A DNA stretch of 64,000 nucleotides from NCBI RefSeq assembly GCF_000308755.1, contig NZ_BAGF01000079.1, positions 62,001-126,000 of the forward strand, read 5' to 3'. Source of the DNA: Nocardia pneumoniae NBRC 100136. GTDB taxonomy: Bacteria > Actinomycetota > Actinomycetes > Mycobacteriales > Mycobacteriaceae. Made by a program: the position numbers and the translations under genes. Below are positions 58,308 through 64,000 of the stretch, in pieces. Within the stretch, counting starts at the first letter, position 1. The number at the start of each line of letters is the position of its first letter. The notes under the pieces are model-generated. The model was not told the origin of the DNA and did not search any database. It worked only from the letters and a program-made list of their open reading frames with translations.

Positions 58308-58338
58308 ACCCCGAAAGTCTCGCAGCGGCTTTCGGGGT
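58308..58338 (+). terminator. Terminator after the methyltransferase gene
   Basis: Accccgaaag (58308-58317) and ctttcggggt (58329-58338) form a perfect ten-pair stem around an 11-base loop, 33 bases past the stop. It also lies beyond the next gene, which converges on it. Confidence 0.7.
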
Positions 58339-58441
58339 TCGCTGCCCGGTGTAGGGGTTCGGTAGGCGGCCCATCGGCTTATTCCTCGCCGCGATCAACG
58401 CGGCATAGGAGAGGAAGTCTGCGGATTGCCGAGGGGATCGT

Positions 58442-58969
58442 TCAGCCGGCCGACCCGGTGGGGAGACCCAGGAGAGACAGGAGAGATTGGGTCGGTGAGG
58501 GGGCGGGAGGCTGCGAGTTATCCGGAACCGCACCGGTGTACCGTGCATCCCGGACTACACCCTTGTGGGTGTCGCCCTCTTCCCAGCGCGGCGGTGGGTA
58601 TTCGAAGTAGCTCAGGCCATCGTTGTAATAACCCAGGTAGCGGGGAGGGTCCTGCACCCATTTGCCCGGTTCCTGCTCGGTTGGACATTCCGTATTCAGG
58701 CCCGCCCAGTTGTGCGGTCCCACCCAGGTATGCTGCCCCGGCACCGTGACCCACTCCGCCGCCGCTCCGAGATTCCAGCAGATCGCATCCCAGTCGATAC
58801 GATGGGTCTGATCGGTGTCGTTGCGGCAAGTGGTCCCCACGCACCAGACACCGGGCGCGAGCGTATGCCGCTGCGGATTCGGATCGGCGGCGGCCCGCGG
58901 CGCCAGTAACCCCGCGGCCACGATTCCCACCGCGGCAATCCCGATAGCCGTGCTCGCTCGTTGATTCAC
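58442..58969 (-). CDS. Secreted protein, 175 residues
   Basis: GTG 58969 opens a signal peptide (STAIGIAAVGIVAAGLLAP, cleaved after RAAA). The mature protein has a first cysteine pair in APGVWCVGTTCRND, a third cysteine in WDAICWNLG and a fourth in LNTECPTEQEPG, so two disulfides are likely. The C-terminus is Ser/Pro-rich and ends LLSLLGLPTGSAG. No family recognised, though similar small exported proteins are frequent in Nocardia. Confidence 0.72.
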   Translation of the reverse strand: MNQRASTAIGIAAVGIVAAGLLAPRAAADPNPQRHTLAPGVWCVGTTCRNDTDQTHRIDWDAICWNLGAAAEWVTVPGQHTWVGPHNWAGLNTECPTEQEPGKWVQDPPRYLGYYNDGLSYFEYPPPRWEEGDTHKGVVRDARYTGAVPDNSQPPAPSPTQSLLSLLGLPTGSAG

Positions 58970-59131
58970 GATGTGTCACTCCTGTCCGAGCTGTACCTAG
59001 CTGTCGGCAATGATTGCGGCGCGGACTTGCAATCGGCTTAACATCGACTTAGCGTCCCCTGTCCGACACCGCTGCTGTCTCGACAACACCGTCCTCCCCG
59101 GAACCCCGTGTCTCGCGCGCTGGCACGGTGA

Positions 59132-59707
59132 TCATTCCGTGGTGACGGCTCGGATCAGGAACTCGAGCTTGTCCACGGTCTGGTCGATGGCGCGGGTGCT
59201 GCGTTCCACCCGGCACATCGCCACGGTGCCCTCCAGCGCGGCCACGATCAGCGTGCCGGTCTGCTCGGCGTCGACGTCGGTGGCGCCGTGGTCGCGCAGT
59301 GATCGCGCCAGCAGCGCGGTCCAGTTCTCGAACGCGGCTGCGGCGGCTCGCTGCGGCCGGTCGTCGTCGACGGGATCCTCGATGGCGACCGCAAGCACCG
59401 GGCATCCGGCTTGGAAATCGCTGTCGATCAGCACTTTTCGCCACATGTCCGCGAACGACCGGAGAGCGGCGACCGGCCCGGCCGCAAGCCCATCGGCGAG
59501 CTTGCTGACGGCGAACGTCTCGGCGAACCGTACGGCCTCCGCGGCCAGCTCGGATTTGCCGCCCGGGAAGTAGTGGTAGGTGGAGCCCAGCGGCGCCTGG
59601 GCGTGCTTGGCCAGTTCACGCACGCTCGTCGCGTTCAAGCCGCGGCGGCGGATCATGTCGGCCGCGCCGGCCACCATCCGTTCCCGCGCCTGCGGCATCT
59701 CGGCCAT
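59132..59707 (-). CDS. TetR-family regulator, divergent from tautomerase
   Basis: This 191-residue regulator has the HTH ARERMVAGAADMIRRRGLNA, TSVRELAKHAQAPLGSTYHY and FPGGKSELAAEAV, a TetR subgroup that often senses electrophiles or fatty acids. One cysteine in the ligand domain (QAGCPVLAVAIED) is in a conserved place. ATG 59707 has GGAGAGGG upstream. Two related palindromes in the intergenic region fit control of both genes. Confidence 0.88.
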   Translation of the reverse strand: MAEMPQARERMVAGAADMIRRRGLNATSVRELAKHAQAPLGSTYHYFPGGKSELAAEAVRFAETFAVSKLADGLAAGPVAALRSFADMWRKVLIDSDFQAGCPVLAVAIEDPVDDDRPQRAAAAAFENWTALLARSLRDHGATDVDAEQTGTLIVAALEGTVAMCRVERSTRAIDQTVDKLEFLIRAVTTE

Positions 59708-59724
59708 CCCTCTCCTCCCTTGCC

Positions 59725-59741
59725 CATAACGACTGTCATAG
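59725..59741. promoter_or_regulatory. TetR operator, imperfect copy
   Basis: CATAAC-gact-GTCATAG at 59725-59741 repeats the half sites of the perfect palindrome at 59757-59774 with one change per arm. The centres are 33 bases apart, three helical turns. Confidence 0.6.
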
Positions 59742-59756
59742 CGTACCGTGCAGGAG

Positions 59757-59774
59757 TTATAACGTCTGTTATAA
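59757..59774. promoter_or_regulatory. TetR operator, perfect palindrome
   Basis: TTATAAC-gtct-GTTATAA at 59757-59774 is a perfect inverted repeat with seven-base arms, 29 bases before the tautomerase ATG and 49 bases before the TetR ATG. Confidence 0.7.
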
Positions 59775-59803
59775 GCCGGGATCTCTCGCGAATGGAGCTC
59801 GAT

Positions 59804-60235
59804 ATGCCGATGATTCAGCTGACCCTCCCGATCGGAGTCCTCGCTCCCGAGGACCGCGCCGCGCTGCGGAATACGCTCGCGACCACCCTGCTGAAGTGGG
59901 AAGGAGCGCCCGACACCGCCTTCTTCCGCGCGCTGGCCTGGTGCCGGATCGATGAGGTGCCCGAAGGCGCTTTCGGCAGCGCCGAGGACGATCTGCCGCG
60001 GTTCCGCGTCGACGTCACCGTGCCCGAGGGTGCGTTGTCCGATCGCCGCCAGGAGGGCCTGATCAAGGAGGTGACCGCGGACGTCCTTGGCGCGGCCGGG
60101 TTGGCGGCCACCGAAGGATTGCGGGTATGGGTGCTCATCCACGAACAGCCCGAAGGCACCTGGGGCGCTGCCGGGAACGTGGTCCGCTTCGCCGAGCTGG
60201 CCGCCTTGGCCAAGGGGCAGCGCGCGAACGTGTGA
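59804..60235 (+). CDS. Tautomerase-superfamily protein
   Basis: The start at ATG 59804 has GGAG six bases upstream and gives MPMIQLTLPIGVL, so removal of Met exposes the N-terminal catalytic proline of tautomerases. Upstream ATGs at 59792 and 59810 would not. The 143-residue protein has two repeated alpha-beta halves (residues 2-70 and 71-140), like the longer fused tautomerases, with a second strand DVTVPEGALSDRR and VWVLIHEQPEGTWG. Divergent control by the TetR protein suggests it detoxifies or degrades an aromatic or dicarbonyl compound. Confidence 0.8.
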   Translation: MPMIQLTLPIGVLAPEDRAALRNTLATTLLKWEGAPDTAFFRALAWCRIDEVPEGAFGSAEDDLPRFRVDVTVPEGALSDRRQEGLIKEVTADVLGAAGLAATEGLRVWVLIHEQPEGTWGAAGNVVRFAELAALAKGQRANV

Positions 60236-60264
60236 ATCGCATCAGTGCGCCAACACCTTTGGCG

Positions 60265-60456
60265 TCAGGCTGCGGGTGGCGCGGTACTTAGATCCACCAT
60301 GCGGTGGAGGATTGCGGGGGCGAGCGCCAGTTCGAATTCCGTTCCGCTGCTCTCGAAGACGAAGGCGAGGTAGTTGTCGCGGTGGAGCGGGGCCAGCCGG
60401 ACCGAGCAGTGCTCCCCCACGATCACCCAGCCGCCGATGGTCAACTGATCGGACAT
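60265..60456 (-). CDS. Hypothetical small protein, 63 residues
   Basis: ATG 60456 lies five bases after GGGAG. The product is a compact beta-rich protein without signal peptide: TIGGWVIVGEHCSVRLAPLH, then YLAFVFESSGTEFELALAPA and a short C-terminal helix. I recognise no family. It is on the same strand as the GntR gene, 62 bases away. Confidence 0.6.
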   Translation of the reverse strand: MSDQLTIGGWVIVGEHCSVRLAPLHRDNYLAFVFESSGTEFELALAPAILHRMVDLSTAPPAA

Positions 60457-60517
60457 CGCAACTCCCACCCTTCGACGCTTCCGATAACTGGACTATGCCA
60501 GTTCCGGTCGAGGGGTG

Positions 60518-61258
60518 TCAACGGCGGAAATCGGCCGCTGAGCTGGTGGAATACTCCCGCTGGAGGACCCACCGGCCCGGCGGGTGGACGGCCGCGCGGA
60601 ACTCGAGTGCCCGGCCGTCGGCGTCGAGACAGGTGCGGTGGACGACCAGCACCGCGGCCGGGGACGGCAGCGCCAGATGACGGCGCTCGTCGGCAGTGGC
60701 CAGGCGGGCGCCGATGCGCTCGCGCACAACCGCGGTATCGCGTCCAATGGCGGATTCCAGGTAGCGCAGGGCCCCGCCGGGCAGCCGTTCGCGAGTAAGC
60801 AATCGAGGGGCGGTTTCAGCGAATTCCTCTGGGTACCAGGAGCCGATCAGCGCGACCGATCCATCGGTTCCGAGGCTCAGCTCTTTTCGAAGAACAGCAC
60901 GTGCCCAGGATGGGCCGAGCTCCGCCGCGACCTCCTGCGGCGCCGTGACCACGGCTGCTTCGAGCACCGTCACCGAGTCGGCGTCGGACGGCGTTCCGTA
61001 TCGCGGCGCGTTCTCCCGCATCAGGGCGATCCGATCGGTCACGTACGTGCCCGATCCGCGGCGGGACCGGACGATTCCCTGCTGCCGCAACGTGTTCAGC
61101 GCCTTCGCGGCGGTGGGCCTGGCCACCTTCCATTGGGCGGCGAGTTCCCGCTCGGAGGGCACCTCGGCGCCGGGAGCCAATTCGCCGCGCTCGATGAGCG
61201 TGCGCAGATACGTCGAGATCCGCAGGTATTTCGGGAGTCCGTCGTCGATTTCGGCCAT
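60518..61258 (-). CDS. GntR-family regulator with UTRA-like domain
   Basis: This 246-residue regulator has the HTH LPKYLRISTYLRTLIERGEL, PGAEVPSERELAAQWKVARP and LNTLRQQGIVRSRRGSG. The C-terminal domain is of the HutC/UTRA type (LSLGTDGSVALIGSWYPEEF, then VLVVHRTCLDADGRALEF). The ligand is probably a small sugar- or amino-acid-derived compound. The second ATG (61258) has better GGGAGG spacing than 61261. Confidence 0.87.
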   Translation of the reverse strand: MAEIDDGLPKYLRISTYLRTLIERGELAPGAEVPSERELAAQWKVARPTAAKALNTLRQQGIVRSRRGSGTYVTDRIALMRENAPRYGTPSDADSVTVLEAAVVTAPQEVAAELGPSWARAVLRKELSLGTDGSVALIGSWYPEEFAETAPRLLTRERLPGGALRYLESAIGRDTAVVRERIGARLATADERRHLALPSPAAVLVVHRTCLDADGRALEFRAAVHPPGRWVLQREYSTSSAADFRR

Positions 61259-61420
61259 CATTCGCCTCCCCTGCCCCGCGGACCGCTGTTCAGTCTAACA
61301 ACGGTCCGGTCCGATGCCCGGGAGCGCGCACCGGGGCGCTCCGAGCCGCGATAACGGGCGGTAGAGTGCGAATCCAGTACAGCGCGGTACGGATAGGACC
61401 GAGCGGAAGGGGGCTTCCTG

Positions 61421-61813
61421 ATGGCAGTACCCGATACCGGACAGGGGACGGCGCGCAAGCTGTACGCGGCGGCCATCGGCGAGGGCGGGGGCGAAGCATT
61501 CGAGCTGGACACCGCGGTCGCCGAGAATCTCGCCGCCGCATGCGACAAGCTGGTGGACGATCTGCGTCGCGCCATGGACGACGGTCAACTCGTCACGGAT
61601 GTGACGGGCTTCCCCGACCTGCCGACCGGACACGCCCTCACGCGCGGCTTCGCCGACAAAGGCAGGCAGTACCTGGACACCCTTGCGGCGTTCCAGGAGA
61701 CGGCGCTGCTGTTCAAGGCCGCGTATCTGGCCGCGGCGAACCGGCTGGCCGACGCCGAGGCGGCGAATCAGGCCGCGCTGCGGTTGATCACCGAGTACCT
61801 GGAGCCCCGGTGA
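61421..61813 (+). CDS. ESX-type small helical protein (PE/WXG100-like), partner candidate
   Basis: This is a 130-residue all-helical protein: a first region ARKLYAAAIGEGGGEAFELD and LAAACDKLVDDLRRAMDDGQ, a turn containing GFPDLPTGHAL, and a second long helix FQETALLFKAAYLAAANRLA ending LRLITEYLEPR. There is no clear WxG in the turn, and the usual C-terminal YxxxD/E export signal is not evident. It opens the three-gene operon with the PPE-like and EspG genes, 39 bases ahead of the next, so a PE-like role is inferred from context. ATG 61421 follows GGAAGGGGG. Confidence 0.65.
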   Translation: MAVPDTGQGTARKLYAAAIGEGGGEAFELDTAVAENLAAACDKLVDDLRRAMDDGQLVTDVTGFPDLPTGHALTRGFADKGRQYLDTLAAFQETALLFKAAYLAAANRLADAEAANQAALRLITEYLEPR

Positions 61814-61852
61814 GCGCGCGCCGGTGCGCCGGGACCGACTGAGGGGGCGATC

Positions 61853-62518
61853 ATGGCTGACTCCGCGGCACGCGCGGCCGCCGACGGTATCCGGCGGCAA
61901 CTGTCCGAATTCTCCGATGGGGCAACGGATCCCGCTTATGCGCCGGACCGGGAGTTGTTCGGCGCCTACACCCACCAGCAGATCTGGGACCTGGTGCACG
62001 AAGCGCTCGACCCGGCGGCGCTCGGCCGGACGGCCGCGGCCTGGCAGGCCAACGCCACGGCGGTTGCCACGGCGTTCCAAGCCTTTTCCGATGCCACGAA
62101 TCGGGAGTTCGCGCAGTGGGCCGGTCGCGCCGCGGACGCGGCGGTGACCGCGACCAGGCAGTTCGTCCGCGCGGGCGGGGAGGCGCACGATGTGTGCCGG
62201 GCGGTCGCGCGGCTGATGGAGTTGAATAGCGATGCCGCGCAAACGGTCCGGGGTGCGATCACGCCGCCCCAGCGGTACGAGCCGCTGGCCGACCCGGCCG
62301 CCGAAGCGGTTTACGGTGGAAAACGTAGGATGGAACACGATAGTGCGGCGGCAGACATCGAGGCGGATGTCCGGGACACGATGACCTACGTCTACACCCC
62401 GACCATGCCCGCCACCGGCGACCGCGTTCCCCAGTTCCCTCGGCCGCAGGAACCTTCGGCGGCCAGCAATGCCACACCCGCTGATCCCAGCACCGTCCGC
62501 GAAGGCGGCGCGCGGTGA
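61853..62518 (+). CDS. PPE/WXG-like protein of the ESX operon
   Basis: The first 160 residues are helical, with ELFGAYTHQQIWDLVHEALD, a long helix AAWQANATAVATAFQAFSDA, the WxG turn FAQWAGRAADAAVTATR and AVARLMELNSDAAQTVRGA. The tail is polar and disordered (VYTPTMPATGDRVPQFPRPQ). The layout fits a short PPE-like or WXG-superfamily substrate; the mycobacterial N-terminal PPE triplet is not present. Its stop overlaps the espG start as GTGA. ATG 61853 is preceded by GGGGG. Confidence 0.7.
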   Translation: MADSAARAAADGIRRQLSEFSDGATDPAYAPDRELFGAYTHQQIWDLVHEALDPAALGRTAAAWQANATAVATAFQAFSDATNREFAQWAGRAADAAVTATRQFVRAGGEAHDVCRAVARLMELNSDAAQTVRGAITPPQRYEPLADPAAEAVYGGKRRMEHDSAAADIEADVRDTMTYVYTPTMPATGDRVPQFPRPQEPSAASNATPADPSTVREGGAR

Positions 62519-63240
62519 AATGGGTGCTCACCCCGGACGAATTCACGCATGTCTGGACGAACGAAACAAGCCTGGACCGTAGGCCCTACCCGGTCAACAT
62601 GGTTCCCGCTGCCACCGTGCGCACGGAGTCCGAGTATCGCGCACTGCGCTTGCCGCAGCGTTTCGCCCGCCAAGCCGACCCCGACCTGGCCGCCGCGCTG
62701 ATGTTGTGCGCACGCAACGACGCGACCACCATCACCGTCTCCGGCGAACGCGGCGTCCTCTCGCGCGACGGGAACGCCGCGCAGGTCGAACGGATTCTCG
62801 CCTTCGCCGCGGTGGTGCACAACCACGCGGGCATCCTGGTGGCCACGCCGGAGAAGGTGACCGTGCTGATGTGCCATGCCCGCGCCGTGGGAGAACGCCT
62901 GGTGCAGATCATCGGCTCCGCGCGGGCGGGCAAGCTCGCCGCCATGCGCGAGCCACAAGACGCGGTGCTGAGCCCGGATCGCACCGAGCCGTTCGTCACC
63001 AACGGCCATCGCGGCGCGGCGCGATTCCGGCAGACACTGCGCAAACCGGTCGACGGACGCGGCTTCATCACCGTGACGGTGCAGCCGGACAATCCCATGT
63101 CACCGCCCACCCGTCACCGCACCTGGCTGGACATCACCGGCGACGGCCGCTACCTGCTCACCACGTCACACGACCTCATGCTCACCCCCGTGTCGGATGA
63201 GGAGTTCGCCGCGCAACTGCTGCGCTTGGCGCACGTCTGA
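62515..63240 (+). CDS. espG: ESX secretion-associated protein EspG-like
   Basis: This 241-residue protein is of the EspG family, the cytoplasmic chaperones that bind PE-PPE dimers and take them to the type VII secretion system. Landmarks are LTPDEFTHVWTNETSLDRRP at the N-terminus, AVVHNHAGILVATPEKVTVL, AVGERLVQIIGSARAGKLAA and FITVTVQPDNPMSPPTRHRT, closing DEEFAAQLLRLAHV. GTG 62515 overlaps the stop of the PPE-like gene as GTGA. Confidence 0.8.
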   Translation: MKWVLTPDEFTHVWTNETSLDRRPYPVNMVPAATVRTESEYRALRLPQRFARQADPDLAAALMLCARNDATTITVSGERGVLSRDGNAAQVERILAFAAVVHNHAGILVATPEKVTVLMCHARAVGERLVQIIGSARAGKLAAMREPQDAVLSPDRTEPFVTNGHRGAARFRQTLRKPVDGRGFITVTVQPDNPMSPPTRHRTWLDITGDGRYLLTTSHDLMLTPVSDEEFAAQLLRLAHV

Positions 63241-63346
63241 ACGGGCGCGGCGGGCGGACGCTGTCGAGTTGCCGTCGAGTCGGCCACGGCCGTACCGCGG
63301 CGCTCGCTTCTGGCCTGATCGGCCGCGATGGCGTTAGCTGTAGGTC

Positions 63347-64000
63347 ATGGCCAAGCAGTGGACGGTGCCGGCTACCGAGGCCCTGAAAGCCGATGGATTG
63401 CGTATCGCCGAGCTCGACACGTCAGCGCGGCCGGGATTCACCGGCGACAAGACGGCGGGCGTCGAGTTGCTCGCGGAACGTAGCCAGGTGCTGTCGGAGC
63501 TCCAGGAGAGGCTGTACGCGAACGGCCGCTCCGGCGACAAGCGCAGCGTGCTGCTGGTGTTGCAGGGGATGGACACCGCGGGCAAGGGCGGCATCGTCCG
63601 GCACGTCATCGGCTCGGTCGACCCCCAAGGCGTCGACCACACCGCCTTCGGCGCGCCGACCCGGGAGGAACTGCGGCATCACTATCTGTGGCGCATCCGC
63701 AAGGCGCTGCCACGCGGCGGACAGCTCGGCGTATTCGATCGCTCGCACTACGAGGACGTGCTGGTGGTGCGGGTGCACAACCTGGTGCCGCCCACGGAAT
63801 GGGAGCCGCGCTACGACGAGATCAACACTTTCGAGCGTGAGCTGGTGGACGAGGGCACCACGCTGGTGAAGGTCGCCATGTTCGTCTCGCTCGACGAACA
63901 GAAGAAGCGGCTCGCCGAGCGCTTGGAGCGCCCGGACAAGTATTGGAAGTTCGATCCCGCCGACATCGACGAGCGTGCGCACTGGCCCGCCTACCAACAG
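63347..64000 (+). CDS. ppk2: PPK2-family polyphosphate kinase, N-terminal part (cut by window edge)
   Basis: The 218 visible residues begin at ATG 63347. Walker A is VLQGMDTAGKGGIVRHVIGS, followed by GVDHTAFGAPTREELRHHYL, the Walker B region GQLGVFDRSHYEDVLVVRVH and FVSLDEQKKRLAERLERP. PPK2 enzymes transfer phosphate between polyphosphate and nucleotides. It stands alone downstream of espG. The C-terminus lies outside the window. Confidence 0.9.
   Translation, partial: MAKQWTVPATEALKADGLRIAELDTSARPGFTGDKTAGVELLAERSQVLSELQERLYANGRSGDKRSVLLVLQGMDTAGKGGIVRHVIGSVDPQGVDHTAFGAPTREELRHHYLWRIRKALPRGGQLGVFDRSHYEDVLVVRVHNLVPPTEWEPRYDEINTFERELVDEGTTLVKVAMFVSLDEQKKRLAERLERPDKYWKFDPADIDERAHWPAYQQ

Noticed and set aside
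1..64000. tRNA, rRNA or CRISPR features
   Set aside because: No cloverleaf-like 75-base segment with a TTC-type loop, no rRNA sequence and no regularly spaced repeats were found by eye. A covariance-model search would be needed to exclude small RNAs.

Overview
The window is high-GC actinobacterial DNA, most likely from Nocardia or a close relative in the Mycobacteriales. It carries mshA (mycothiol synthesis), a CobA-HemD fusion, an HbhA-type protein, SenX3-RegX3, an EspG-type chaperone and very frequent ATGA/GTGA gene overlaps. From memory, the gene order closely parallels M. tuberculosis Rv0472c to Rv0529 read backwards. This is core chromosome with small accessory insertions. I found no rRNA, tRNA, CRISPR array, prophage or intact insertion sequence.

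Layout. 1-6162 (minus): hemL, a histidine phosphatase and the cytochrome c maturation genes resA, ccdA, resB and ccsB, with an uncharacterised 84-codon gene between resA and ccdA. 6337-9010: three small secreted proteins and several small membrane proteins, the latter lying downstream of hemB (9007-9984). 10415-12453 (plus): an accessory patch with a YrhB/Imm35-like protein, a Sel1-repeat protein, and a 90-residue protein behind a promoter that carries both a PafBC-type promoter motif and a LexA box. 12541-17724 (minus): rex-hemA-hemC-hemD with a Rex operator in front. Two 22-23-codon mini-ORFs bridge rex/hemA and hemC/hemD, with ATGA junctions on both sides.

17796-31323: glutaredoxin-like protein, SerB-like HAD phosphatase, acyltransferase and epimerase, bS22, a BldC-like regulator, proC, a thioesterase, a TIM-barrel isomerase, a large disordered membrane protein, ppx, and senX3-regX3. 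31465-43726: an HxlR regulator with a divergent F420/NADP-type reductase, a secreted CocE-like hydrolase, gpmA, a ROK kinase, ybjN and mshA, an SDR, mscL, an L,D-transpeptidase and murB. A dispersed repeat of about 125 bp occurs near 29.24 kb and 42.47 kb.

43815-58274: two DUF2505 paralogues, an orphan AbiEi-type antitoxin, deoC, purU, hydrolases, an XRE-hbhA operon, a DUF445 protein, a TetR regulator and an AarF kinase / enoyl-reductase-like / methyltransferase cluster. 58442-64000: a secreted protein, a TetR/tautomerase divergent pair with two matching palindromes, a GntR regulator, a three-gene PE/PPE-like plus EspG operon far from any visible ESX core, and the start of a PPK2 kinase gene.

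Functionally, the haem genes (hemL, hemB, hemA, hemC, hemD) sit beside cytochrome c maturation and the NADH/NAD+ sensor Rex, which ties haem supply to respiratory state. The envelope genes (murB, L,D-transpeptidase, hbhA, the acyltransferase) and the phosphate genes (senX3-regX3, ppx, PPK2) form the other themes. Family assignments come from reading translated sequence by eye and no searches were run. Comparisons with M. tuberculosis are from memory.
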